Source: Bacteroidales bacterium UBA1064
GTDB lineage: Bacteria; Bacteroidota; Bacteroidia; Bacteroidales; Tenuifilaceae
Reading direction: 5' to 3'
Assembly: GCA_002316235.1 (NCBI GenBank)
Contig: DCDD01000219.1
Location: 1-21,589, forward strand
DNA: 21,589 nucleotides
Both the position numbers and the translations under genes were made by a program. The notes beneath the pieces were generated by a model, which was not told the origin of the DNA, did no database searches, and worked only from the letters and a program-made list of their open reading frames with translations. Shown one piece after another: positions 6,915-15,740 of the stretch. Positions within the stretch are counted from its first letter, which is position 1; each line of letters opens with the position of its first letter.

Positions 6915-8894
6915 ATGAAAAAATTTAACCTCTACATGGGAGCTATCGTAGCCGGAGTTCTCATGTTCTGCTCGCCGGCTCGCTCGCAGGAGTTCAGCAA
7001 AATTGTCCCAAAGCAGCTGGGTGAAAAAATAACCCTGGAGTACGCCATTTCCGGCGAAACCCCTGGTCAGCTATTTAACATTACCCCATACTACTCCGTT
7101 GATGGGGGCAAAACCTTCAAGCAGCCCAAAAGTGTCAAGGGTAACGTCGGTAGCAATGTCCCCGGTGGAAGAAACCTCATTGTGGTTTGGGATGTTCTTA
7201 AGGATTTGGAAGAGCTCAACTCCGAAGTAATTTTTAAGCTTGATGCAAAAACCAGCACCACCAAACCACTGACCGACGACTTCAACCAGGTGCACTTCTC
7301 GCTTGAAAGTCTGAACCGCACCAAGGATGGTAACATCGAGCTGCTACTCTCAATTACCAACAACGGACCAACCCGCGACCTTAAAATTATCAATGGGCTT
7401 GTTACCATTACCGACTTCAACAAGCAAAAGTACGACGCCCAAAAAGGGAACATTGCTGAGGTACAGGGCAACGAGCGGTACTCAACCCCAACCCGTACAA
7501 TCAAACAGGGCGAAACGGTAAAATCGCGTTTTGTTTTTGAGCGCATTCCTGCCGAAATGGATAGGATTATGAGACTCGACCTGGGCGTTGAGCTTATTAC
7601 CGACGAAAAGTATGGAATAGACTTAAAGATTGGAAAGCTCCAGTTCCGCGACCTCCCCGTATCGCCAGCCCCAACCACAGGCCTTAAGGTTAAGCGGGAT
7701 TACAGCTTTCAGCTGACCTCCCAACCGGCACGTTTCGATATTCGTAAGGTTGAAATTGCCGATGCTATTCCTCCAGAAATTGTGGTTACCTCCCCCGCAG
7801 ATGTTCCGTTGGCCGGCAAGGAAGCCACCCGGGGTCGTCCGTATGCCCAGTCATCCATTGGAATGGATGACCGACGGCTTAGATCATTGGCTTCAGGTGA
7901 AGAGTATGCCACCACCGACAGCAGCATGACCGTAAAGGGCAAGGCATCGGATGAAAGCGGAATTTACCAGGTGCTGGTTAACGGTTTTGAGGCAAAGGTT
8001 GACTCCAACGGAATTTTCGAGGCTAGCATACCCCTGGAAATTGGCCGCAACGAAATTGCCATACGCGCGGTTGATCTCAGACAGAATGCCGTTGAAAAGA
8101 AATTTTTCGTTCTACGGAAAGCCCCTTCAGGAAAGGTAGCCAAGGGAGAAACCGAAGAACTTGACTTGGTTTTTGACCAACCAAAGACTGCACCTAAGTT
8201 CTACGCCTTGATTATGGGCGCAAACGACTACCAGGACAACAGCATTACCGACCTGGATAATCCTATTAGTGATGCCACTAAACTTTACAACGTGCTGGTA
8301 AACCGCTACACCTTCGATCCCAACAACGTTGTTTTCCTTAAAGACCCAACGCGTGAGCAGATGATTAATGCCCTTGATATGCTCACCAGGCGAATTGGTA
8401 AGAATGACAACCTGCTAATTTTCTACGCCGGACACGGATACTGGGACAAGGAAACTGATTTTGGCTACTGGATACCCACGGATTCAAAGGGGAATAGCAC
8501 GGCCAACTGGCTGGCCAACAGCCAAATAAAAGATTACGTTGCAGCTATAAAATCGAAACACACCCTCCTTATTGCAGATGCCTGCTTTGGTGGTAGCATT
8601 TTCCATAGCCGCAAGGCGTTTCAGGAGGGTTCCAGCTCAACCAAGGAAGCTTTTGATGCGCCCAGCCGTAAGGCTATGACCAGCGGAAACCTTACCGAAG
8701 TTCCCGACAGGAGCGTGTTCCTCGAACAGCTGGTTACCCGACTTGATGGAAACACCAAGAACTACGTAACTGCCGAGGAAATTTTTGCCAGCATAAAGAA
8801 TGTCGTCATGAGCAGCAGTCCGGTAACACCGGTATATGGAGAAATAAAGGATGCAGGTGACGAAGGTGGTGATTTTATATTTGTAAGAAAGTAA
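6915..8894 (+). CDS. Secreted caspase-like (peptidase C14) protein with beta-sandwich N-terminus
   Basis: A predicted cysteine protease of the caspase/metacaspase clan, exported by a signal peptide (about 1-25, ending ARSQ). Numbering uses ATG 6915; a GTG directly before it would add one residue. Residues about 30-115 resemble a Bacteroidota beta-sandwich with YSVDGGKTF and IVVWDVLKD. A less clear region (115-330) follows, then an Ig-like repeat at about 340-400 (GIYQVLVNGFEA, GRNEIAIRAVD). The caspase domain begins near 427 (FYALIMGANDY). It keeps both catalytic residues: His507 in FYAGHG and Cys557 in ADACFGG. The segment after the cysteine (about 560-605) is polar and basic, as expected of a loop cut during activation in caspases. 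The substrate is unknown. It sits between an exported LPP20-like protein and an exported coiled-coil protein. An adhesin-like or inactive role is unlikely because the dyad is intact. Confidence 0.9.
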   Translation: MKKFNLYMGAIVAGVLMFCSPARSQEFSKIVPKQLGEKITLEYAISGETPGQLFNITPYYSVDGGKTFKQPKSVKGNVGSNVPGGRNLIVVWDVLKDLEELNSEVIFKLDAKTSTTKPLTDDFNQVHFSLESLNRTKDGNIELLLSITNNGPTRDLKIINGLVTITDFNKQKYDAQKGNIAEVQGNERYSTPTRTIKQGETVKSRFVFERIPAEMDRIMRLDLGVELITDEKYGIDLKIGKLQFRDLPVSPAPTTGLKVKRDYSFQLTSQPARFDIRKVEIADAIPPEIVVTSPADVPLAGKEATRGRPYAQSSIGMDDRRLRSLASGEEYATTDSSMTVKGKASDESGIYQVLVNGFEAKVDSNGIFEASIPLEIGRNEIAIRAVDLRQNAVEKKFFVLRKAPSGKVAKGETEELDLVFDQPKTAPKFYALIMGANDYQDNSITDLDNPISDATKLYNVLVNRYTFDPNNVVFLKDPTREQMINALDMLTRRIGKNDNLLIFYAGHGYWDKETDFGYWIPTDSKGNSTANWLANSQIKDYVAAIKSKHTLLIADACFGGSIFHSRKAFQEGSSSTKEAFDAPSRKAMTSGNLTEVPDRSVFLEQLVTRLDGNTKNYVTAEEIFASIKNVVMSSSPVTPVYGEIKDAGDEGGDFIFVRK

Positions 8895-8899
8895 GCATC

Positions 8900-8937
8900 A
8901 GGGCTACCCGAACATGGTGTAGCCCTTAATGTTTTTT
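8900..8937 (+). terminator. Probable rho-independent terminator after the caspase-like gene
   Basis: AGGGCTAC (8900-8907) pairs perfectly with GTAGCCCT (8919-8926) across an 11-base loop. A run of six T follows at 8932-8937 after a five-base gap. It starts five bases after the stop codon, so it should end transcription of the caspase-like gene and reduce read-through to the coiled-coil gene. Confidence 0.65.
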
Positions 8938-8974
8938 ACCGAAACTCTAAACATAAAATTTCGTAGTTATAGCT

Positions 8975-8988
8975 GGTAAACATTTACC
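8975..8988. promoter_or_regulatory. Operator-like inverted repeat before the coiled-coil gene
   Basis: GGTAAA (8975-8980) and TTTACC (8983-8988) form a perfect inverted repeat with a 2-base centre, 24 bases before the ATG at 9013. The size suits a dimeric regulator. No regulator gene is nearby, and chance cannot be excluded. Confidence 0.25.
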
Positions 8989-9012
8989 GAACACTAGCAA
9001 AATTTTACTCCT

Positions 9013-9549
9013 ATGAAGAAAATACTACTCGCTTGTTTGGCTGCTGCAGTATTCTTAATAACCTGCATTGCAGCATCTGCACAGGAAGATTTAAAACTCC
9101 AGAAGCTGGAGGAAAAAGTCAAGATTGCCCAGGAAAAACTCGATAAGGCCGATGCAAAGGTCAACTCTGCTGACAGCCTGATTAGCGCGGGTAAGAGCAT
9201 CATCCAGGAGGCCGAGGTTGAGGTTAGAGCTCTTGAAGCTGAAAAGAAACAACTCGATAAGGCCCATTTTGCCGAGCTTAAACCCCTTGAAAAACAGCTT
9301 CGATCAAAGGATAAGGACGAGGCAAATAGCGCCAAGGAGGAAATTAAAGCTTCAGAAACCAAGTATAAGGAAGACCTGAAAGGCTGGAATGCGAGCTACA
9401 AGGAAGCTTTAAAAAAGTATGAAGCTGGAAAGAAGATGGTTCAGAAGGGGGAAGAAAACATGAAGAAGGCAAAGGATGCTCGAAAGGAAGCAGAAGCAAC
9501 CCTAAAGGAAGCAGAACAGGCCCTTTCCAAGGCAGAAAAAGCGAAGTAG
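9013..9549 (+). CDS. Small exported Lys/Glu/Ala-rich coiled-coil protein
   Basis: Function unknown. The 178-residue protein has a signal peptide (hydrophobic 4-20, likely cut after Ala23 in ASAQE). Cys18 precedes that site without a proper lipobox, so a lipoprotein is less likely. The mature part is almost entirely heptad-like charged helix from about 27 to the end, rich in Lys, Glu and Ala, with few aromatics (Trp near 121) and no proline except one near 94. This suggests a long helical rod or oligomer in the periplasm. Similar composition occurs in many unrelated proteins, so homology by eye is unsafe. It follows the caspase-like gene by 118 bases with a terminator between, and has its own strong terminator. 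It therefore seems to be a separate transcription unit beside the other exported proteins. Confidence 0.8.
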   Translation: MKKILLACLAAAVFLITCIAASAQEDLKLQKLEEKVKIAQEKLDKADAKVNSADSLISAGKSIIQEAEVEVRALEAEKKQLDKAHFAELKPLEKQLRSKDKDEANSAKEEIKASETKYKEDLKGWNASYKEALKKYEAGKKMVQKGEENMKKAKDARKEAEATLKEAEQALSKAEKAK

Positions 9550-9630
9550 CCCTTTACAACTCCTGTATTTGATTTTTAATCCTATTTATAAAGGCTCTAT
9601 AGTTTGTTTCGTCTATAAACACACCAGTGG

Positions 9631-9659
9631 AGGGACCCGTAGGAGGGTCCCTTTTTTTT
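9631..9659 (+). terminator. Strong rho-independent terminator after the coiled-coil gene
   Basis: AGGGACCC (9631-9638) pairs with GGGTCCCT (9645-9652) over a 6-base loop, an 8-bp GC-rich stem followed at once by an eight-base T-run (9652-9659). It lies about 80 bases after the stop codon at 9549 and insulates the following transporter gene. Confidence 0.9.
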
Positions 9660-9765
9660 ATGCCTGAAATCCGGGAATAAGCCCATACGATTAGCTTATC
9701 CAGTTATTTTTTTACTACTTTCACCCCCATAACATTTCGATTTTTCTTCTTTAATACCATATTTT

Positions 9766-11061
9766 ATGAGTAAATCAGGATTACGTTCATTCCCACGCAA
9801 TTTCTGGACAGTAATCACCATGGAGTTTTTTGAGCGGGGCTCCTACTACAGCGTGATGTCAATACTTTCCGTTTACCTTGTTCTTGGGGTTAACGAGGGA
9901 GGGCTTGGTTTCACCAAGGAAAGCGTTGGAGTCATTAAAAGCGTTATTACCCCCCTGCTCTACATCCTGCCAATAATCTCGGGCGCCATTGCCGATAGGT
10001 TTGGATACAGGAAAATACTCTTTTTTTCATTTGCAGTGATGAGTCTTGGTTACCTGCTTACCAGCTTCAGCAATACTTATGCTACCGTTTTCCTTAGCTT
10101 AATTCTAATGGTTACCGGAGCCGGGTTTTTTAAGCCTATCATTTCAGGAACCATAGCTCGATCAACCGACAGCCGGAACTCGTCGTTGGGGTTTGGAATA
10201 TACTATTGGGCCATCAACCTGGGAGCATTCCTTTTTCCCCTGATTTTTGTCCCTTTGCTTAAATCAATAGGCTGGAGCTACATTTTCATAATGGCTGCCG
10301 TGGGAACGGGATGGTTGCTCTTTCTCAACCTCTTCGCTTATAAGGAGCCAACCATACCAAAGAGTAACAAAAGCCTGATAATGGTATTCAAGGAAATGGT
10401 GCTGGTTTTAAAGGACTACAAGTTTATCCTTATGATAGTGGTTTACTCGGGCTTTTGGGTTCTCTACTTCCAGATGTTTGACTCGGTTCTTTGGTTTCTA
10501 AAAGAGTACGTTGACATGACGCCAGTTGATACTTTCGTAAACTCATTGCTTGCCATTTTTGTAAGCAACCCCAATTGGCATTTCGATGCAGAACATGTAA
10601 CCGTTGTAAATGCCGGAACCATAATTGCCCTGCAGCTGATTATTTCGGCCATTGTAAAAAACACCCGGGCATTACCTACCATGATTGTGGGGATTGCCAT
10701 GGGAACAATAGGCATGGCCGTTCTTGCAACGTCAAATTATGCCTGGGTTTTCATTGGAGGAATGATAGTCTTTTCGCTCGGGGAGATGATTGCCCAACCC
10801 AAGTTTATCTCCTACATCGGGCTAATTGCACCCGATGACAAGAAAGCACTCTACATGGGCTACTCGTTCCTCTATGGAGTTATCGGCAGTGGAATTGGGG
10901 GCGTGCTAGGCGCTTATTCGTATGTTAAGCTAGTGAACGAAATGGGTCGGCCCTCAATGTTTTGGCTGATGTTTAGCTTTATAGGCGTGGCAACAATTTT
11001 GGGCTTGCTGGCCTACAACAGGTTTATTCTAAAAAAGGGAACTGCCAATCCGCATAGCTGA
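9766..11061 (+). CDS. POT/PTR2-type major facilitator transporter
   Basis: Predicted inner-membrane proton-coupled transporter of the POT (PTR2) branch of the major facilitator superfamily, most likely for di- and tripeptides or related small molecules. Helix 1 carries the family signature E20xxERGSYY (20-28), preceded by NFW. YYWAINLG (146-153) matches the second PTR2 motif (FYxxINxG). ADRFGYRK (about 80-87) is the MFS loop motif between helices 2 and 3. At 431 residues it is shorter than many POT proteins and appears to have about 12 helices, without the two extra helices of the 14-helix forms. Substrate cannot be assigned. It stands alone between a strong terminator and the convergent kinase gene, whose stop codon is 17 bases away. 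Confidence 0.88.
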   Translation: MSKSGLRSFPRNFWTVITMEFFERGSYYSVMSILSVYLVLGVNEGGLGFTKESVGVIKSVITPLLYILPIISGAIADRFGYRKILFFSFAVMSLGYLLTSFSNTYATVFLSLILMVTGAGFFKPIISGTIARSTDSRNSSLGFGIYYWAINLGAFLFPLIFVPLLKSIGWSYIFIMAAVGTGWLLFLNLFAYKEPTIPKSNKSLIMVFKEMVLVLKDYKFILMIVVYSGFWVLYFQMFDSVLWFLKEYVDMTPVDTFVNSLLAIFVSNPNWHFDAEHVTVVNAGTIIALQLIISAIVKNTRALPTMIVGIAMGTIGMAVLATSNYAWVFIGGMIVFSLGEMIAQPKFISYIGLIAPDDKKALYMGYSFLYGVIGSGIGGVLGAYSYVKLVNEMGRPSMFWLMFSFIGVATILGLLAYNRFILKKGTANPHS

Positions 11062-11078
11062 TAATTCAAAAACAGAAG

Positions 11079-14000
11079 CTAATGCTTTAAAAACGGTATC
11101 AAAACTGAAAAGGTTGTGCCTAAATCCTTTTGGGTTTTGACTAGTATTTCTCCCCCAAAGCCCAATACAATCTCCCGCGAAATGGCCAGGCCAAGACCAG
11201 TTCCCCCGGACTTTGTGGTAAAATTAGGTGTGAACAGCTTGGGTAGCACCTCTTCGGGAATTCCCACCCCATTGTCGGTAACATCAACCCTTATCAACAA
11301 ATCATTTTCAGGGGCAAGGGTTATGGTAACTTTTCCATCCTTACCCCGCTCAATGGACTGAATGGCGTTTTTAATGAGGTTGTTAAAAACCCTGATAAGC
11401 TGCTCCTTGTCGGCCAGCACCAGCGGTTCAGCCTCCATGTAGCTAATAACGTTGAGCGCAACATTCCTATATCCCCTGTAAAGGTTGGCAGTGTCGTTTA
11501 TTATATCCAGCAGCTTTACCGGCTCCCTTTTTGCAGAAGGAAGCTTGGCAAATAGGGAAAACTCGCTTGCTATCACCGCCAGAGATTCTATCTGCTCCAA
11601 AAGTGATTGGGCAAAACGCTCGAATCGGGCATCCCAGTCGGGCAAGTTATCCTTTTTGGCCTTCACAAGATGTTGTAGGCTTAACTTTATTGGAGTTAAG
11701 GGGTTTTTCACCTCGTGAGCAACCTGCATGGCCATCTCGCGCCATGCACTCTCACGCTGGTTCCTAGCCAGCTCATTGGCGCTGCGGGTAAGCTCGTTAA
11801 CCATGCGGTTATACTCTCCAATTAGCTGGCCAACCTCATCATCGCTACTGTAGTTAATGGTTTGGTTGTTCCCTGTAATGCTTACTTTGCCTATACGCTC
11901 TCGAATAAGCTGTAGGGGACGTGTTATCTGGCTCGAAATGATAATGGCAATGGAAATTGCTATAAGAGTAAGGAGAGCGTAAATGTTGACAATCGCCACC
12001 ACAATGGAGTAGAGCTCGGAGCGTAGTTCCTCCTGGCGTGTAAAGTAGGGTAGGTTAAGGTAGGCGATTGCCTCACGATTCGAACTTAGTATCGGAACGT
12101 AAGCCGAAAGAAACTTAGCCTTTCCTATATTTTCGTTATCAAGGAATTTCGGGCTGTGGTTGGTTGCCAGCTCATGCCATGCCGCAGGGTTCATTCTTGG
12201 TCCAACCAGCTGCTTTTCAAATATTTCGGAACGCGATGTAGCCAGCAGCATTCCGGTTGTGTCGTAAATATTGATATCGGTGTAGAAAATGTTCGATAGC
12301 TCAACCAGGCGATCGCTTAGAAATCCAATGGCCGAGGGATCGTTGCTTTGAATGAGGTCAACATCTCTATCCAGCTCAAACATGATGGAAATAAGCTTTT
12401 CGCTAAGATTCTTTTCGTTGCGCTGTTCAAAGTTCTTGATATTGTAAGCAATGGTTGCCGCACCCACCATCAAGAGCGACAAGGTAACAATAAGGATAAT
12501 TGCCCGGGTAATCCGGTTCTTAAAGCTGGCATGAGTAGGTATTAACCGCAGGGGAATGTCGGCTATTTTAAAACATAGTAAAAACATAACAAAGTATAAA
12601 AAAAGGCAGTAGGCAAAAGAAGCGGTTACGTTTAGGAGTTTCTCCCTGGGACGGCTAATGACAACTATATCCGAACTACCAGGACGATAGGTGAGATGGT
12701 TGTAGCCGAGGAAGTTCTCACAGGTAAAAACTTGAGTTGTGGGGTTGATACCGCTTACTTTTTGCCGGAAGGGAAATTCACCCGATTGGGTTATAAGATT
12801 TCCGTTATGGTACTTGGCCCAGGAGTACTCCTTAAGCTGCTGCTGGGAGGCTCTGCCCTCAATAAGCAACTCTGGATAGCCCAGCATCTCCCATCCCGGT
12901 CTGCTGGTAAGTTCAATGTATAGATTACGAATGTTGTCACCTATTCGGTAGTTAATTTCCCCAACATAGCTTATAAACCCGCTTTGCGTGTTCAGGTAGT
13001 AAAATCGTGATGACGGTAGCATAATGCCGTAATCATCAATCAGCATCCCAAAAAACCTGTCGCAAAGCAAGGTGGATTTTCCATCAACATTTATAATTGA
13101 TGATGGCGAACAAACAGTTGCCCGCAGGTCATACCGGTTCAGGTAGTTCTTAAAGTAGTCCTTACGTAGGTAGCTGTAGAGCTCGGCATTTTTCTGCTCA
13201 ATATTCCTAATGCAATCCCGGATGTAAGAATCGGTAAGCATTTTTTGGTAGAGGTTGGGTAAAAGCATTTCGGCTAGCGGATCACGCTCCGAGCTAAGGT
13301 TTATGGCAAGAACTTTACGCACATTCAGCTCTTTTTCCGATGTTTTGATAAATACGGTTGATACGGAATAAGCTGAAAATATGGTAACAATCACCAAAAT
13401 GTGTCTTAGTAAGAGATGGGTTTTTGAGCTGCGGTAAACGAGGAGAACGTATGCGACCGTCAACCACATCCAAACCAACCCCAAACCGGATGGTTTGCTG
13501 GTTAGTGCCAGCGATAGGAGCGTTACTACTAAGAGTCCTGATACCAGTAGGATTAGCCTTTGCTTTAAGCTGAGCTGTTCCGCAACTACGCTAACCCAGG
13601 TAATGGTAAGTATGACCGCAGAGGCAGCCCAAAGGCTAACAGATAGGTATCCAATTATTGAGTAAACCGAAAGGCTAAATATACGGTAGGGTTCAAGGGT
13701 TAAGGTTGAATGGGTAACCAGCGATGTAAGCAGCTTGTCCGTTATGGGGAATAGAGCTAAAAAAAGAATCAGCACAGAAGCTGCAAGCAGGTATAGGTGC
13801 ATGTTCTTGATATGCCTCAATGACAATCGAATACTTTGTCTTATGAAGAGAACAAGCATAAAGACTAGAATAGCATTTATAAAAAAATCGCCAAGAGATG
13901 GGTTGATGAATGAATGGGCGTAGATTTCGGGGTTAAATATTTTCATTCCCGACCTGGAGGGAATTTCCATGTAAAGGGACAGGTATCGGATTATAAAAAT

Positions 14001-14747
14001 ACCGGCCGTTGCCCCGGCTATCTTCAACAATGGCTTATACCTAAAAAACTTTTGTCCGAAGATGAGCAGTACTGCGCAAACTGCCATTGCAAAAGCTATC
14101 CACTGGAGAATGGGCCATAAACGATTCACATGGCCATTTTGGTAAATGTCCAGAGGGACAAGGTAAAAGGGTGCAACGTTATGGGGTCTTACGGGTATTG
14201 CGTTGGAAACCAGGTCAATGGAAATTCTATAATTATTAAATTCCTTAAACAACGGGCTAAAGGAGTTTTTCAAGTACTTGTTTTGGTAGGGATATTCGCT
14301 ATAAATTGGGTTTAACACAAGCAGCTGCAGCCCCTTACCTGCTGTAAACCATTGCGTGAAGAAGTACTCGCTTTGAATTTTTACCAGACCTACCTGTGAG
14401 GAATCAAACGGAACGCCAGAGACATCCAGCTTGCACGACCAAAAGCAGAGCGTATCGTGAGAAAAAAGGAATAGCTCTCCATCCCACTTACCCTCAAGCT
14501 TCCTCTTAAATTCAACTCCCGATTCGAATATTTGTCTGGAGCTGGCGTTGCTATTAACCTTACCCAGAAACTCTCGGGCAAGCTTGCCGGAATAGGTTGT
14601 TTCCCTTTCAACTATTCTCTCCAAATGCTTAACGTTGGGCCTATACAACCTTACATCCAGCGCAGACTTCGACAGGTATTGGGAGACCAGCAAAAGTGCA
14701 AGCGAAGCAATGACAAGGACGACAATGGCAACCAGCCTCTTGTTCAT
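11079..14747 (-). CDS. Giant NtrY-like membrane sensor histidine kinase
   Basis: A 1222-residue two-component sensor kinase. Reading the hydrophobic segments gives a helix at 5-22, an extracytoplasmic part (26-210), about eight helices between 211 and 467, a second large extracytoplasmic part (468-706), helices at 707-727 and 747-768, a third sensor-like part (769-912) and a last helix (913-939). HAMP follows (about 940-990), then HisKA with the phospho-acceptor His1011 in AHEVKNPLTPIK, a motif typical of NtrY. The HATPase domain has NNLIKNAIQ, DNGVGIP (Asp1158) and GGTGLGLAIS. All catalytic motifs are intact. The signal sensed is unknown. It is downstream of rlmH on the same strand by 63 bases, probably cotranscribed, with no response regulator in the window. 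Similar kinases are found in Bacteroidota, but I know of no assigned function. Confidence 0.92.
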   Translation of the reverse strand: MNKRLVAIVVLVIASLALLLVSQYLSKSALDVRLYRPNVKHLERIVERETTYSGKLAREFLGKVNSNASSRQIFESGVEFKRKLEGKWDGELFLFSHDTLCFWSCKLDVSGVPFDSSQVGLVKIQSEYFFTQWFTAGKGLQLLVLNPIYSEYPYQNKYLKNSFSPLFKEFNNYRISIDLVSNAIPVRPHNVAPFYLVPLDIYQNGHVNRLWPILQWIAFAMAVCAVLLIFGQKFFRYKPLLKIAGATAGIFIIRYLSLYMEIPSRSGMKIFNPEIYAHSFINPSLGDFFINAILVFMLVLFIRQSIRLSLRHIKNMHLYLLAASVLILFLALFPITDKLLTSLVTHSTLTLEPYRIFSLSVYSIIGYLSVSLWAASAVILTITWVSVVAEQLSLKQRLILLVSGLLVVTLLSLALTSKPSGLGLVWMWLTVAYVLLVYRSSKTHLLLRHILVIVTIFSAYSVSTVFIKTSEKELNVRKVLAINLSSERDPLAEMLLPNLYQKMLTDSYIRDCIRNIEQKNAELYSYLRKDYFKNYLNRYDLRATVCSPSSIINVDGKSTLLCDRFFGMLIDDYGIMLPSSRFYYLNTQSGFISYVGEINYRIGDNIRNLYIELTSRPGWEMLGYPELLIEGRASQQQLKEYSWAKYHNGNLITQSGEFPFRQKVSGINPTTQVFTCENFLGYNHLTYRPGSSDIVVISRPREKLLNVTASFAYCLFLYFVMFLLCFKIADIPLRLIPTHASFKNRITRAIILIVTLSLLMVGAATIAYNIKNFEQRNEKNLSEKLISIMFELDRDVDLIQSNDPSAIGFLSDRLVELSNIFYTDINIYDTTGMLLATSRSEIFEKQLVGPRMNPAAWHELATNHSPKFLDNENIGKAKFLSAYVPILSSNREAIAYLNLPYFTRQEELRSELYSIVVAIVNIYALLTLIAISIAIIISSQITRPLQLIRERIGKVSITGNNQTINYSSDDEVGQLIGEYNRMVNELTRSANELARNQRESAWREMAMQVAHEVKNPLTPIKLSLQHLVKAKKDNLPDWDARFERFAQSLLEQIESLAVIASEFSLFAKLPSAKREPVKLLDIINDTANLYRGYRNVALNVISYMEAEPLVLADKEQLIRVFNNLIKNAIQSIERGKDGKVTITLAPENDLLIRVDVTDNGVGIPEEVLPKLFTPNFTTKSGGTGLGLAISREIVLGFGGEILVKTQKDLGTTFSVLIPFLKH

Positions 14748-14810
14748 TTCGATGAGAGTTCGGGATGGATTAGGTATGTAGCTAAATTCATATCAAAAAT
14801 CAGGCCTAAA

Positions 14811-15284
14811 TCAGGCGTGATGGTAAGGTTCACCATTAATAATGGTAAAAGCACGATAGAGCTGCTCCACGAATACCAACCGAACAAGCTGGTGCGAAAA
14901 TGTCATTCTTGATAGCGATAACCTTTCGGCAGCAGCCAGCTTCACCCCATCTGAAAAACCGTAAGGGCCGCCAACCACAAAAGCAATATCACGCAAACCC
15001 GAATTTTGCTTCTTTTGAATAAAACCGGCAAACTCTTCGGATGATAACTCTCTACCCTTCTCATCAAGCAGAATAACCTCCTGGTAGTTCCCCATTACCG
15101 GCATAAGCACTTCTGCTTCCTTTTGTAGCTGAACTTCCACCGGCATTGATTTGGTATTACGTAGCTCGGGCAAAACTTTAACTTCGAGGCGGCAGTACCT
15201 TTCTATCCGCTTTAGGTAATCGTTCATTGCTTCGGAAAGATACGGTACGCTGGTTTTCCCTATAAGAATCAAGTGAATTTTCAC
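14811..15284 (-). CDS. rlmH: 23S rRNA (pseudouridine1915-N3)-methyltransferase RlmH
   Basis: RlmH is a SPOUT-class enzyme that uses S-adenosylmethionine to methylate N3 of pseudouridine 1915 in helix 69 of 23S rRNA, acting on assembled 70S ribosomes. The 157-residue length is normal. Visible family signatures are VGGPYGFS (104-111), the trefoil-knot SAM loop, then the segment RMTFSHQLVRLVFVEQLYRA and the C-terminal YHHA (154-157). The start ATG at 15284 fits the conserved MKIHLILIGKT. It is the first gene of a probable two-gene unit with the giant histidine kinase. A TACCTTTG element about 170 bases upstream may be its promoter. Confidence 0.97.
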   Translation of the reverse strand: MKIHLILIGKTSVPYLSEAMNDYLKRIERYCRLEVKVLPELRNTKSMPVEVQLQKEAEVLMPVMGNYQEVILLDEKGRELSSEEFAGFIQKKQNSGLRDIAFVVGGPYGFSDGVKLAAAERLSLSRMTFSHQLVRLVFVEQLYRAFTIINGEPYHHA

Positions 15285-15456
15285 AATAAAATGGTTGAAG
15301 TGATTTATCCAGCTTTTAAATACGTAATGCTTAACATGGTGAAATTTATAAAAACATCAACCTTAATCAAGTACTATCAAACCTTCTAAAAAAAGAGAAC
15401 ATCCTGTCGGTACTTTAACCCAGCAAAAACACCTATTTCAAATTTTACTACTAACG

Positions 15457-15482
15457 CAAAGGTAAAAAATACTTACACCCAA
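15457..15482 (-). promoter_or_regulatory. Probable promoter for rlmH and the kinase
   Basis: On the minus strand TACCTTTG (15464-15457) matches the -7 consensus exactly. The nearest TTG (15482-15480) is 15 bases upstream of it, shorter than ideal. Transcription from about 15450 would give a leader of roughly 165 bases before rlmH. Confidence 0.4.
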
Positions 15483-15610
15483 AGCTGCACCATGGAGTAA
15501 ACAAAAAATTCAAAAAAATAATTTACGGCTTGAAGAGTGTCGGACATCGACTCATAAAAGCTTCCGTACTGATGGAGATAATTGGAAACAAACATGTTCT
15601 ACAACGACAC

Positions 15611-15641
15611 TTGGTTCAAAAAATGATTATAGGTATATTTG
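15611..15641 (+). promoter_or_regulatory. Promoter for the DUF4783-nadC unit
   Basis: TTG (15611-15613), a 20-base spacer, then TATATTTG (15634-15641): a full match to the Bacteroidota promoter pattern with correct spacing. Expected start near 15648, leader about 93 bases. This is the best promoter match I found in the rightward direction. Confidence 0.55.
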
Positions 15642-15740
15642 GCCTTAGGTATAAAGAATAAATTAATCTATAGGTTATTGGCTCAATTTTTGAGGATTTT
15701 TGTAGTTTAGCCGTGTGGTAACAATAAGAAAACTGTAGAA

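Larger units (their letters stand above)
15285..15740. other. 456-base divergent promoter region
   Basis: AT-rich spacer between leftward rlmH and the rightward DUF4783-nadC unit. It holds promoter matches for both directions (15457-15482 leftward, 15611-15641 rightward). I see no gene. A short imperfect hairpin around 15533-15551 (GTCG with CGAC) is not notable. Confidence 0.6.

Noticed and set aside
7091..7678. Long antisense frame (195 codons) within the caspase-like gene
   Set aside because: Shadow of the coding strand. The sense frame has signal peptide, domains and catalytic motifs, while the antisense has none.
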